Shown: in pieces, positions 25,801 to 40,800 of the stretch
Numbering within the stretch: the first letter of the stretch is position 1
Layout of the letters: the number at the start of each line of letters is the position of its first letter
NCBI GenBank assembly: GCA_013397695.1
Contig: VYZI01000018.1
Span: forward strand, 3,809,599 to 3,873,598
From: Centropus unirufus
Lineage: Eukaryota; Chordata; Aves; Cuculiformes; Centropidae
Direction: 5' to 3'
DNA: 64,000 nt
Notes under the pieces: generated by a model
The model's database searches: none
The model's input: only the letters and a program-made list of their open reading frames with translations
Told to the model about the DNA's origin: nothing
Position numbers and translations under genes: made by a program

Positions 25801-28800
25801 TGTTGAGGTTGATGGCATAAGTCTAGTGGGAGTTACGCAGTTCTTCGCAGCCACTGTATTAAAAAACACCAAAGGCACAGTGAGGTATGTGTGCTTGCTA
25901 TGAAATAATCCTTAATTTTGTCATTTTTCTTTAATGGAGAGCACACAGCCAAAATCGGAAAATCTTACAAACACATTGTTGAAGGCAACAATATAACAGA
26001 CTCATTTTTTTAAGTATATCTGAAGCATTATGCTGCAAGGTATGATTTGTTTTAATTTAGGTTTCTGATTGGAAGAGAGAAGCCAGGGACTCAGAGTGAA
26101 GTAGCTCGCCTCATCAGTGAGACCTTGGAACGAGAGAGATGTCTCTATGAGCAGCACTATGTTCATGATGATACAGAGCAGGTAAAACATCATCTGCTCT
26201 TCCATGCTTTTAAAGATAGACGATTACCGCTACATGCAGTAACTTCTGCAAATGGAATAAATGCTTTCTTGAATCAAATTGAGCAAAAAGAGCATAAAAC
26301 TGGTCACTTGTTAAAAACAGAAAATAAAACCTGCACTACAGTTGTCAAGGCACACGATTATCACTACTTGCTATACTTCCAATATATCGATAATCCAGAA
26401 GATATTTTAAGTATCAGCTGTGTGTGACTGCTTCGTGCATGGCTTACTTAGCTTTCCTTTTTGAATGGATCTTTGAAGATGTTTGCAAGTAATCTTTAAA
26501 GCTTATCAGAGGTATAAGAAACTAAAAGGGAGCAGTAACTAGTTGAGAAAAGTTTGCATTCCTTGATTGTCTGCTTTTGTTGTTACTGCTACCTAAATGC
26601 AAAGTGTGTGTGTGTTACGGAATGTCATGATTTTCCCATTTTGTCAGGATGAGGACTATGATGATGATGATGATACATATGAGACACATCTACATGGAAA
26701 ATCTGTAGAAGTTTTTGATCTTCCTGAAAATGAAGATATCGATTTACCACTGGACATGGATTCAGCACAGTCCCTTCTTAAATTTAAAGAGGTGGGCTAG
26801 CAGTTTCTTAAATATTCTTTGTGATGTATGGGGGACTGTTTAACCCTGTGGGTTTTTATTAAAATCACCTTCATGTCCTCTTCACTGTAGTTTTGAATTC
26901 TTTTCCCCCCAATATCACTGATAAATCTCTCCAGTAAATGCCCCTTGAAATGCAGGTCTTCTGTAACTTTCTGATCCCAACATCCTGATACATATTTATA
27001 TTAAAAGGTCCTTTGATTTAAATGAAATAAAAAAAATGCCCTTGGAAGCAGGTATTAAAGCCCAACAAACACCACCTTCCCACTTAACATAATTGGAAAA
27101 TCAGATTCCCTTTTCCCAAGATTTTATAAAGGAGCATAATTGTGTTATTCAGGTATGAAATTTAGTTGGGGATTTAAGTGGTGCAGACCTTGGCATTTAG
27201 GGGTCTAGATGTCTTTGATAGTTTTCAGTCCCTGTCATTTTTGCTCAGGAGAAGAAAAATACACTACAAAGAAACAGTTTAGTCAGATGCCTTTTAAACG
27301 TCAGTGTTTTGCAGACCTGCTGAAGTTTGCTCTCTCGATGACATTGACGATGTCATTGAAGAAGCTGAAATTTCAGGTTATCGATCACATTGCTCAGAGA
27401 ACACCAGGAATTTTTTGTAGGTTAGGAAGCATAGCAGGAGTCTACAGGATCTTTTCATACAGGTGGAAGCAAGATACACGAAATAACAAAATAACTAATA
27501 GTTGTCAAAAAAGTCCTTTGCTTTTTTCTTAAGACTCGTTAATGATAATCTTTACATTTGGTTTACACGTGCCCTTTAGCTATTTCTAATATTCCTGTGA
27601 AGATTTGGGAAGTAAAGTACAGGGCTTAACTTTAAAACAAAGCCGGTATGTTTACTTGTAAGTGCCAATAAGTCAATGTATTTAGTACTGTAAAATTTTT
27701 ACTTGATTCTCTGCGTTTCTCATCATGAGTGTGCTGCTTCTTTACCATTCTCCTAGCACACCGGGACATTATTTTAAACCTGCTTGTTTTTCTTCACGTA
27801 TAGCCAAACATGGGATTTTGAACTACAGGTGATCGATCATGTATTCATTTTGTAGCACATTGAGTAAAGCTCACGATCACTTCTATAACCCAACAAATAA
27901 TTAAGTTGATTTTATGCCACTATAAAAATGGTTTGAGGAACAAGGACATCACAGACAAATACTTAAAACCAGCATTTCAAGTGTCATTTTGTATGCTTAT
28001 CCAGTTCATTTGTTTATTTGTTTCAGCTACAATTAAAACATGCAGTAACAATTGCTGAAGTGAATCAACTGAAGGAGAAAGTAAGTTTTCAAAGAATATT
28101 ATTACTTGGTGATGGGATTTAAATTTTTAATTATTTTTGCATACAAAATTTACCAAGAATAGCCTGAGTACAGAAGGCAGCAAGCGTTTTGGGCCTCAGG
28201 GTCTGTGTCGTGTTAGGGCCTGTTTGTTTTTTTTTTAAAAAAAAAAAAGCTGGGAAAAACCCCAACCCCACTAATCCCCTCCTGAGCTGTCATGAAATGG
28301 ATGAATTGGTATTGCTGCTAAGAGTAGGACTGAATATAGTGGAGCACTGTGTGAAACAAGATCCCAAACAAATGAGAACGTTTTCAGTGGGTTTGGCACT
28401 TAGTAGACAATGGGTTATGGATGACTGTCTGTTACCAGAAAGTGATTTTTATTACCTCGTTTTCCCTCTTCCCCCACTCAACTTTCTGAACTGCTCTGGG
28501 GAGAGTTTTTTCCAGCTTTTTTTTTTTTTTTTTTTTTGGTGAGGAATGGTTCAATGCTTCTGCTTTCCCTGAGAGAGGATTTCCTCCTCTTTTTGCTGCT
28601 TTTTATGCTGATGGAGATTTGTGCACAGCCTTTTTTTCTGGAAATATTTGTTGGTGGCAAGAGGTGCTTTTATTCCATTGCCCTTCTGTGTTGCTTTGCT
28701 GAGAAATGTGTGCTTTAAGACGAGCTGCAGCACATTGCTTGGAACGGGTAGCAAGTGGGGAGGAGACAGTGCTTCAGATTGCAATCATTTTGAATAACAG

Positions 28801-31800
28801 TGTCTACCGGGGGTTTTTCTTGCACTCTGCAAGTGTCCAGAGCTCCAAGTGTGGAGCGGCAAGGCAGCCAAAATTTGCTTCTGTTCCTATTGTAGTCCCA
28901 TTTTGATTTCTGACAGTGTAAGTAGTCCTCCTTGCAGGATTCTTGAAAATTAGCCCAACTGAATTAAGCTGTTAGAAGTGTTAAAAAGTACAACTTACTG
29001 CTCCATATTTAATTCAGGAAATTCTTGGTCCTTTCAATGTCTCTGTTTCATCACCAGGTGATCTTAACTGGCTTCAAAAGTTCCTCAGTGCCTTCCTAAA
29101 GAAGGAGGCATGGACAAACTAAGCAGCATCCTGGCAGTTTACTCCTCCAAGTCCTGGAGAACTACATATGTTAACATTTCCCTTTATAATGTGGCTGCCG
29201 TCAACCTGAAGGGGCCCCAACCCTTTCCTTTCTTGAGGGAGCATTAGGTGGTTTTATTCATTACACCCAGGAAAACCAGTCATGGGTATACTGTAATTTA
29301 TTAGGAAGACCAGAGTCTTGTAAAGAACCAGGGAAGATCAACTGGTCTGGATAGCTTGACTCAACAAGCGGTTAGTAACAAGGTAGTAGCATAGAGAGCT
29401 TGTCTTACAAAGGTTAAGATTTTGTGTCTCCAATTGCCTTTGAAGGTAATAGGCCTCTCCAGATGTATTAAGAGATAGTGAGATCTTGAACAAGACAACA
29501 TAAGCTAACAATAAAGGTCTTATTAAGTCTATCTCTTTAAAAAGAGAGGCTACTAATGGGGGAGTAGTAAAAGACTTTTGAGTTTGAGTTCTAAACTTGG
29601 ATTAGCAAGGGTTGGAAGAGTTGATATGATTTCTTTAGAAGTTCACTGTCTTGTTTTAATACTGCTGATGAGTTTTTAATTGTTATTCTTTACTTACACA
29701 TGTACAAACAACTGTCTTTTATTTCATCTTTTAGTTTAGATTAATTCTTTAAGTGTTAATCTTTTCAGTTAAAAATTGTTGAAGCAGAAAAAAATGAATG
29801 GAAACTAAGTCGAGCCCAACTTCAACAAAACTTAGACGAGAGCAAAGAGAAAATTAAAAAGTTAGAGACCTACTGGTTAGAGGCACAGAGTTTATGCAAA
29901 ACAGTGAATGAGCATCTTAAAGAAACCCAAGAACAATGTGATGCCCTTGAAAAGAAATACAGCAAGGCCAAGAAATTGGTTAAAGATTACCAACAAAAGT
30001 AAGTACCCCGAAATACCAGATCTTTCTCTTGCTTGTATGTTCTGTACATTATGGGGCAAACTGACAGCCATACCTATGGGTAGGATTTGTTTAACACACT
30101 TTGTTTGTCAGTGTTTAGGGAAGCAGTGGGCTATACAAATCCTTCCATACCTAGGTTACCAGCTTCTGAAACAGTTCTCATAAAATTTTGCTGCTGCATT
30201 TAATTTTAAGCTTAGGGCAAAATATTTACTATTTCAGTAACAAGTTGTTTTCGAACAACTTAGTTGAGAAAGTGTAATGCATCTATACTCTGTCCTTGAA
30301 ATTTGGTGTGGAGTATTTGGCAGTGCCTTTTGCTGTTGTTAAGAATCCCCTAGCTTTGACCCACTTCTACCTGGAACATTGAGCAGACATCAGAGATGTA
30401 TAAGAAGAGCCAGGCAGATAGGTGTGATTCAGTCCCAGTTAGGAGTTACATCTCGTTGGGGGAGTAAATAGAATTCCAAGAAGAATTAAGAGTTGGGGAT
30501 ATGTACCCAGCCCATCAAAATGGCAGCATCAAACCAGTATGTTCAGTCAGTCAACAGGCTTGGCGTTTTTAGTAGAGGGGATACTTCTTCTGAAATTCAC
30601 CTGTGTAAGTCTTGAAGTCTTGTCATGCAATTGTGTCTGTTTTACCTTCTTTCCTCTTAGCTGAGCAAGAGCTAATTGCAAAATACTTGTAGAAGTGTCT
30701 TGATAACGCAGAACACAACTGTTTTCTGATGCTTCCTGTAAGCATAGAATTCTCTTGTCCCCAATTTCTCCACTTGCTACTTATTTTTAAAGGCAGTTTG
30801 CATGATCCTTTTGCTCTGTATTGTGCATCCAGAAATGTTACTTTTCACAGTGTATTTTTGTGCTGTTTGAGCTTTTTAGAGGACTCTTTCCCTTCCCAAG
30901 CTTATCCGCATGAAAGTTCAGAAGTACTTTAAGATAACTGCTAACACGCTAGTTTCCATTTCCTCGCTGTTTAGCAAATTCCCTGGACTCCTTTGACTGT
31001 CCTTGAAGCTTTTGCATTTTCTGTATATGCTCTACACTTATTTCTGGATTTATATGTTATTCTATCTGACTCGTGGGGAAAAAGCAGCTTTTATCTTTGT
31101 TTCTTTCTTTTGAAATCATTGTTTCTTTTTGTAAAACCCAGCCATTGCAATTTCTGCGGGATGAACTAAGTTGAAACTTGAAATGCAGTTTTTCCTACAA
31201 AAATTCTACCATAGCTTTTGGAGGGAAACTACTGTGTGCATGTACCTTGAGAAAGAGAGCAAGATGTAATGACTGTAGCCATGCATATATTTAACACTTA
31301 AAATGTACATGCAATTTGCCACTTCTAAAGGTAGTGAGGCAGTTGCAACTTTGTAATTTTGTGACGTTATAAGATTAATGAACCAACTATACCTTACAAG
31401 CTGATTTTTTTCATTGTTTTCCATCAGAATACCGTTTTAGTAAACACAGCTGTGTGTATTTTTATTTCATGTATTTTTCTACTTTTCTATATACTACTGT
31501 TTCATATGTATGTATGTATTTCTTTCACCAGAGAAATAGAATTTCTGAAAAAAGAGGAGGATCATTCAAGGCTGCTTGAAGAGAGAGACCAGAAATATGC
31601 AGAACAGCTGAAAATATATCAGGAAAAAGTAAAGCAATACTATATTTTGAAACAAACTTCTGTGTTCTGGGAGAGTTGTGTCTAACTTCTGAATTTTAAT
31701 TCTTGCAGGTCTTGGAGCTTGAAAGTAAACTAAAAGTATATGAGAGAATGCCATGTTTATTTGGAGGTGGCAGTTTGGAAGATGCCTGTCAAAGCCCAGG

Positions 31801-34800
31801 CCAATATAATGAAGAGTCAAAACTGAGAGAAGAAAATGAAAAAGAAGCTCAATCGATAGAAGAAAGGCTGAATTCTTCAGATATGTTAATTTCTGGTAAG
31901 TAGGCTGTAGGATCTTTCATTTGCCTTTAAAAAAGACTGGGAGAGTTATGTGAGTAGGGGTTTTCTGATTAAAAAAAGGTTGTGTTTATTGTTTCCTATT
32001 TATTGGGTGTCTGACCTGAGCCAGTGTGGATACTTTAGTTTAGGTCCCTCAATATTTTCAGTATTGCATTAAAGTCTTTCTTGAATGCTGGGGTAAACGG
32101 AAGACAGATGGAGAGATCCATCTTCACTGTTCCTCACATTCTCTGGTAGTGAATTCAATAATGTTAGTGGGACTAAAACACTTTAAAAAGATTTGGTAAG
32201 ACGCTTATGTGCTTTGTATGGAGTTTTATTGTAAAGAATGGGAATAGGAAAGTACATTTTGGGCAGAAATTGTCATCTATTTGAGACTTAAAATTCCTTT
32301 TTTTCAACCCACAAGCTGTTATCCTGATGGATTTTATTCTTTTTAATTCAACAAACTGGGTAGAAATATACTTCAAATTAATTAGAAATTGCTATCACAG
32401 TATCTTAAAATATCATAGCATTATATAAAACAGTACTTTCATATAGTAATAATTAACAGGTAGAATAATTCTAATTTAATGTTTTTCTGGACAGTGGGTT
32501 AGAGATCTTGCCTCCCATGTTTTGGTTGGTTTTTTTCTTTTTAAAGTAGTATATGTTTGTTGCAGATTTTGATGCTTTTGTTGGGGATACTCCCAGATTA
32601 GACACCAGTGCCCACAAAGCAAAAGCTCAGCTTGCTTTGAAAGTTAAACGCCAGCCACCTTCTCGATCAAAGCTGAAGGAATCTCTTGGGGCTGGACAAC
32701 AGACTGCAAACCTACAGGTATCCATGGATGATTATGCATTCAAGACCCTGAGTGTCTGCTCGGTTCTGTCTGTATTTGCGATTGTAAGCCTTGTCCACGC
32801 TTCATTCAGACTGTGCCAAAGCATCATCTTTTTAGGCTGTATCAAGTGAAAAACTCTGCTTGGGTTCATAACGACTTATGTGATACGTGACATGCTCTTT
32901 GTGGCACAGTTAATTTGAAGCTAGCAAAGAAGCATGCAAGCTTGTTCTGTTCTTATTCTGTTTGCTGCAACATTATGATCTAGTGACAGTGATAGGCTGT
33001 GAAACATGCTTACCTGTGTTTTCACTCCTTCCTGTAGAACAAATTGGTAACTAATTTCTTCAAAAACGAAACATTTCTGAAATGCTTCATTATTATGTAA
33101 ATAATCATTTAAGTTCACGAAAAGCATCCCAGTAGAATGTGCTGGCACATTCCTGGAAAGTAGCTGAGTAATTGAGGTGTGTATAGTTGGTATCTGTGAG
33201 AGCCTGTCATAAATGGAGAAGTCTACTTCAGGTAGACTGAAAAGTTGTTGCATTGAATTGGAATGGCCAAAATGTACCAGAACATTTCTGGCTTGGCTAG
33301 AGGAAGATGGTTTAGGATGTGCAGAAAGGTCTGTATAGTGGTGGATAAAGGAAAGACTGTAAAACCAGTTTAATGTGAGCTAGATGGTGCCTAAGGGTGA
33401 TTAAGTTAAAATATTCTGAACTGAGGAAGTTTGTGTGTAGCATATCCTTACATCCTGGTAAAAGGTCAGAGTCAAGTATTATATGTCATGCTTTTAGTAA
33501 AATAACTTTTGCATTTGTTGAAGGAGGAAGATTCAGAAGATACTGTTCTCAACAGAGAACTTTCCACTGTGTGCCTAACCAAGACCTTAGAAACAAGTGA
33601 AAAATTAACTCTTCCGCTTCAGGATGACATGGATCAGAAGAGCGAAAAGCCTGAACAAGCAGAAAGCACAGAGAGTCCTCTAGAGTCAAGTCCTTCTGCT
33701 TCCACGCACTCTTCTCCAGTACACAAACCAAACAATGACAATAGCTCAACCACCCGTTCACCTCCTCCTGAAGAGATGGCTCTAAACTCTCCTCAAGGGT
33801 ATCCCAAGAATGTTAAGCCAAGAGAAGCAAAAGGGAAAGGGAAAGAGGCCAAGGGTAAGGTGAAAGAGTTCTTTATTATTATTTTAATCCTTATTGAACA
33901 ATAAACTGTTTTGAGGGACTATTACTTGACTACAAAACTAACTCTTGTGCTAAAGCCACTTGATGACTCTTCAGAGAAGTTTGAAGCTGGCAAAAAAGTA
34001 TGGAAGTTCATTGACTTACTGGAATATTTTGACACAGCGGTAGTGTGTTCTGAAATACACCTATCTATCCAAGTGTGTTCATCTGTAACAAGTCAATTGC
34101 CAAATTTCTTCAAAAACTCAACATTTCTAAAATAGTTTGTAGCACCAAGAATCTAAAAGGTGCCTGCAGAATAGATACTGTTTCAATTAAACCCTTACAG
34201 AAAGGAGTAGGTCAAAGTCAGTTTGGTAAAAGCTCAAACCTATGAGTCTAGAGAGCCTGTATGGTTGTCTTGGCACAGGCTAGAGGGGAGCTGTCATTGA
34301 CTGGGTAATCAGTAAAGGTCCTAACACATTTATGTGTGTTAATAATTTATCATTATTATTAAAACAATAAATTGTAAGTGGCAATGTATCAAAGAGTAGG
34401 TTTGACTGATTTTTCCAATTTCCAGAAAAATTCAGTATTGGCTTTGGGCTTCCAGACATCATCCAGTTGCTTGTTCCTTGTTTGTTATGGGAATGCTGCA
34501 TTAATCCCCTTGCCCTCTTAGGAAATGTCTCACTAGCAAAAGGTTAAAGATATTGAAATCAGCCTAATCGCTACTGATGATTATTTGTTAGAAATATTTA
34601 GCACTTTTCTTATTAATAATTAAAAAAGGGGTCAGATAAAAGACTTTTAAGTGTTTGATATTTCCTCTAGTCAGGTATCACAGTATATAAACGCCTACTA
34701 TACTTGCTGGTTTTTCTACACAGCTCAGGTGAAACCGTTCTTTTAATGCCTTAAAAACAGGCTTTGTTTTATACTGTTATCATTCTATGTGTTTCTGTAG

Positions 34801-37800
34801 TCTTACTAAAAAATAAGTCTCTACTCCAGCTTCCCTTTGGTTTTGGTTGCTTGTTTTTTTTATCAAAACAAATACCTAATATAAAAGTGATTTCCCTTCT
34901 CTACAATTTCGTGATGATTGGAACACTGGCAGTCACTGTGGGAACTGATTAATGCAGCACATCAAAGATGAGGAGTGTTGAAAGCTCCCTCTTTGTAGGC
35001 AGAATGACACTGAATGTTACTTCCTGCTAGATTGTTGCTTTCTAACCCTATTTAAATGTTTACTTATTACTTCATTAAAATAATCTGTTCTATTACCTTC
35101 CCATCCATTTATCAGGCTGTATTTTAACCTATTCTACTGCATTTTACAAATTTCCTCTTCCTGACGTATTACCTCTGAAGAGAGAGGTAGTAACAAATGC
35201 CAATATTAATTTTAATTCTTCTGGGTTTGTATTTGCACTAACAGGAAAACTAAACAGTTTAGCTGGTATTTACAAATGATTGGATGTTACATGTTTAGAA
35301 AGAGCACTTAACCCATTGTATAGAGTTCTGATGCTGATCAGAAGGTACTGAGCAGCTATGCCAAAACAAAGACACAGAAAGACTGACTATCCTGACTATT
35401 CAGCAGGTAAACTTTGAGATAATCCTTCCTGAAACATATAATGGTTATTAGCTAATGTGGTGGTGGGGAGATGTCCTCAGCTCTGTGTAGTAAATGTGAC
35501 CCTGGCTTTTAAGGTCCTTGAAGGCATCTGTCTATGTTACATCATGTCAGGAGTTGTCTTGAAGGCAGAGCTTAAAACCTGCTGTTTCACAGCTGCAGGC
35601 TGCATCTCTTTCATAGACAGGTTAGTTGTAAAACACCTGATTTGCAATATAGTTTGCGTAGTTATTTTTAGAAAATCTTACTAGATTTTTAGCCTGAAAT
35701 TTTAAAAGGAAGCACATTGAGGACTTGGAGTAATCCATTAGAATCCATGGAAAGAGGTAGTGTGATGCTTGGGTTTGTCACTTGATTTCACTTAATAATT
35801 TAATTGAGCAGTTGGAATTGGATATGCTCCCTCTAGTGAAAAATGGGATCCTAGCAGGTTGTATTCCAGTTTTGAAAATACCACAGTCTTGGAGGATCTT
35901 CAGATCCCCAATTGTTTCCTTAGAACATTCACAGATTCCAAGAATTGTATACAGATTCCAAGAAACTCGGCTTTTTAGGATGTCTGTTCTCCAGGTGCTG
36001 ACTATCACGTAGTTAGGCAGGCTTTCTAGAACTTGCATACATAGCCCGCGTTCCAAGCAGCCAACCTAGACTAGCTACTGAGCCAGAAAAAAATGCAAAA
36101 GGAGCATCTTAAAATACTTCACGTGTAACAAAAGACGGTTAAATGATGAATTTGCTCAACTGTTGCTTTAAAACAGTTTCTTTCATTTTCATGCATCTCC
36201 TACTGGTTATTGGGTTGGTGTATTTTGAAGTTGATATTTTGCAAAAGGGAGATGATTTTTCTCTATCTATCTTAAACTTTGTTTTGTTTGTGATTCGTTG
36301 CAGCAAAATACTGTAGTGAGTTTTCTCTTTCTGTAGGCAGTACAGAATTGCTGTTGCCATTTTTTGTGGTACAGCCCAGCCAGAATGATGGGAAGATGCC
36401 TCAGAAAATAAGTTGGTATGGCTGTAGTATTTTCAGGTAGTATCTAAATGTGTGGATGTGAATTTTAGCACAGTTACATAGATTTCAGTATCTTATTTAA
36501 TTAGAAAAATCATCATAAGGACTTGAGACTTGCAAGTATTTTTAGAATAACATTTTTATTTCCCCCCCCTCTGTGAACAGCAGAAGAAAAGAAAAATGAA
36601 GATAAGACAGTAGAAACAAATGAAGGAACATCATCGGGGAAGTCCAAGAGGAGATTTCCAGATTTTGGGTAAGATTTTCAATGTAAAAATTATCTTCTTG
36701 ATTAAAAGAGAAACGTGGTTCTGTGGAAATGTAAACGCTTAATGAAAACTGTGTTTTACACTTCAGTGGATTGCGGAAATCTGGGGGCAAGGGCAAGAAA
36801 CTAGAAAAAGAAAATATAAGAGGTTCTCTGGAAAGCAGGTAATTTTGTTTTGCTTGTTTCATGTATCCATAGTGCATGCCTGAACTCTGAGCCATGAATT
36901 TCTTTAAAACTGTAACTGTCATTACTGTTTGACCTTAAGGTACAGCTGAGTATAATAGGAGCAAAATTCTGTGAATATTAATGAAATGATGAGCTTCTAA
37001 TCGCATGAAATAATAGAAATACATAGAGTACTGTGGAGGAAACAGTAAAGCAGATTTACAGTTTAAAGTGGCTTATTTGATTAACACATTGTGCCCTATC
37101 TTAGATGTAGAAACTATATTTGCTTAGGAAGATGAATGGGGAATAAATTAAATTAGTAAAGTATTAACTGTTAAATTGTTGAATAAAATAGTGCAAAAGC
37201 TCTTAATAACTCAAATTATTTTGCATGGGTATTTAAAGGCAAGTGACAGTTTTCATTTTAAATGTCAATTGTGCTGTGAAATGGGTAGAAATGAGTGGTT
37301 GTGTGTTTTGAGTTGTTTTGGGGGGGAGGTTGTGTTTGGGAGGTAGGGAGGTTTATTTGCTGCTGCTGTTTAAACACTACTTTATTTATTTCAGAGGTTC
37401 CCGAGAACTGTTGGATGATGCTGGCAATCTGTCTGCCTCAGATTCAGATTCCCCTGTTCCTACTTGCATGCCTTTCTCTTGGTTTGGCGACAGTCACAAA
37501 GAGCATCCGATTTCTAGCAGCAGCCTGCAAGTTACTCAGGGCGGGCAGGACAGTTGTGAACACGGTCAAGAGAAGAACAGAAGCAAGGTAAAGATGACTA
37601 ATTTGTGCTCAGAATATTTAAGCATTGCACCTTGGTAAACAGATGTGACTGCAGAGGTTTGAGACTTTACAGCCCTCAGAGGCAGAGACTGTGTGAGTGT
37701 TCCCACTCCCTCCTGTTCAGTTCAAGCATCAGTAGAGACTATTCAGGCTGAAGTAGCATCTAAGGACTGATCACAGGGTGTGTTTCTTCACTGGTTTATA

Positions 37801-40800
37801 ATGCTAAAAGCAATGCTAGCTTTAGGATAGCATAGCTTTAAAAGCCAAATCTTGTTTCCCTATCTAATACAGTCTGATACTTGGAGGAAGTGTACGTAAA
37901 TAGAGGTCAGCTTCCCCAGCAGCTGGGCAGCCAGTTCTTCCGATACTGGTATGCAGAGGTGGAGAACCAGATAGGTGGATGAAGATAGCAGCTTGTTTTT
38001 CATTAAGAATTTAGTATTGAAAGCCAAGAGATGCATCTGTAGAACACATGCTCTTCTAGAAAACTGTTCTAAATAACTGATGGTGTTCTAATAATTTAAA
38101 GCGTTTTAAGCAGATCTTAAGAGTGTGGCTACACAGTTCAGTCTATAACCATGAACTTACCATCTCTACAGTTTAAACTGTTTGGAAGAAGTAGCTGTCA
38201 ACCCAAAGAACTTTAACAAAAGCTTCAATAATGTCCCATTTTTTCACCTGTTGATAGAATTCAGATTAAACTTTACATGAAAGAAATGCCCTCAGACGAT
38301 GCTTGTGCAGTGTAAATATTTTGTTAAAACCTATTTCAGTGTAAGACTTTTTACTAACAGTCCTATTGACTCACTTTCACTCTAGTTTCCTCTGGATTTT
38401 GTCAGATTCAAAATGATACCTGTTTGAGTTGGCTCATGGGTGAGGCTTATTCTTAAGGCTCACACTTTTTCCTCTCCTTTCACGCTTTCCTTTTGCCCTG
38501 TGTTAAGAGAGACAAATGAGTTGCCAATCTAAAAAAGAAACCTGCCAGGCTGTAACCTGTGGAGTCACTTAATTTTGCATAGATGGCAGATATCATGTTG
38601 GCTTTCCATGATTCCAGGTACTTATTGTTCTGAAATGCTGCTGTTACATTTTTAGGTTACATTCTGTTTTCTCGGTATGAATTTGCAGTGTTTATGACGG
38701 GATTCAGCTATCTGCATATCTGCTTTGTAAAAAAAATACAGAAAGTGGGTTTAAAGCCATACAATACCTTACTATTACACAAGAAGGAACTTCTTGTTCT
38801 TGAGTAGGAACTTCTTAGATCTCTTAAGTAGACCTACACTGTACAGAACAGTGTGCAGTGTGTGTCAGACTTTTGTATTTATAGCTCCTGCATTGTTGCT
38901 TCTGTTGAAGCCTGGAGTGGCCAAAAGATGTTTCTATAAGTAACCCAAGGATTTGGGGACTGGAAGATGCATGTTGAAGGGCATATGCATATACATTGAT
39001 ATAATTTTTTATTAAATAGGAGCACATGGTTCGTCTCATAATCGGCTGTGGCAAAACTATCAGGAGACGTTTTCTGTACAGATAAATATTCAGTTCAGCT
39101 AAACATTTTAGATTTCAAAGACATTGGCTCAGAGGAACCTGTTCTTCCCTTCTCTGTTCCTCCTTTCTGTCTGAATCATATCATTTTTTCATACCATAGT
39201 GGAAGTCCCACTGCTGCATTTCTACTTTGAGCACCCAGAATGTGCTTATGCACCCCTTAATGTCTTTATACAAATTTTTTGGGGGGAGCTGTCAGAGAGG
39301 TTTAGATCTTACCAGATTGGGTGCTCTCTTCCTTTCCGCTTTGCCGTGAAATAATAGCCTTTTCTTCTCGTCATTGGATACTTCATCTGAGTTGTTTATC
39401 ACTTTGACTTTCCAGCTGGTTTCTTGCCTGCTGTTGTGTGTTTTGTTTCCTTCTTGCAGTCCAGTATGTAATTGCTACTTATTGCTCTTTTTGTTAGAGC
39501 CAGTTGCAAAGCAGCAGCTGGAAGAATACATAAGTCTTGAGCTATGTGCCTGCTTTGTAGAACAGTAGAAAGGTTACCCTGTTAAAGAACAGATTCTCAC
39601 ACAGTAATTGATCCTAAAATCATACCCAGCCTCTCGGAAGTCAGGCTGGTTTTACTTTGGAATGTTTGGGGTCTTTTATACAGACAGTAGCTGCTGCCTG
39701 GAATGGCTAATCTTTGTAGATCTGAACCTGCAGTTGTTATTGTCGTGCAGGCTTCATGATAGAGGCTTTGGCTGGTAGACCGCGCTGTGAAAAAACATTA
39801 AAACAGAAAGAAATGTGCTAGACCACTCAGCAGTGAGTCTTATTACTTAAACAACATAACAGCAGGACAAAATCATCATCCCAGAATTCCAGAAAAGAAT
39901 AATAATTTCTGTTGATGTTAACTCCGTAGCACGTGTTGCTTTTATGCCTACAGTATCCAATATGATCAGGTGAAAGCATTTCTTAGACCAAATAAAAGCA
40001 GAAGCCCTAAAACAAGAACTTCTGTCGTGAAAATCTCTAATTGTGCTATGGAGTTGTTCACATTGGGCATAATTCCTGTAGCTGTGGTTTAATATTGATG
40101 GTGTACGGAACATGATTACTTATTTAACTGTTTACTGTTTCTGAAAAATTTGCCTCTTAAGATTACGAAATCCAGGAGGATTATGTTATCTTAGAATGAT
40201 ACTGAATTTATAATTTGGGAAAGTAATGAATCAGCTTCTTGTTTCTTGCGCAAACTAGAAACATGGAACTAAAATCCTGTGATCTGAGTTTGTGTTCAGC
40301 CTTATGGGATTTCTAAATTATACAGTTCTTAAATTAGTCCCTCTACATAATCGGCCCCTTGATTTAGTCTCATTCTCAGTTGCAATACAAAAACAGACAT
40401 GCTGTTAATAATCATTATTTTACCAGTGTTATTTAGCTTCTGTGACTTCTGTGCAGTGTCTTGTTCTCATTGCAAGGAAGAACACTGGCTTAAACTACTT
40501 ATATCCCAGTGCCTTAAGTCTTAAGAAGCATACCTATAATACTACTTCTATCCAAATTATGTGCTTTTACAATCATAAAATCGTAGAATCATCAAAGTTG
40601 GAAAAGAGCTCCAAGATCGTTGAGTCCAACCGTTAGCCCAGTACCACTCTGTCTTCTAAACCACGTCCCATAGGGCCAAGACTATGCACTTTTTGAACAC
40701 CTCTAGGGATAGTGACTCCACTACTTCCCTGGGCAGCCTGTTCCAGTGCTTCACCACTCTTTCAGTAAAGACTTTTTCTATTATCCAATCTAAACCTCCG

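Noticed and set aside
28517..28538. Long poly(T) as a retroposon poly(A) tail on the minus strand
   Set aside because: No retroposed body or target-site duplication is evident beside it. It is probably a simple tract.
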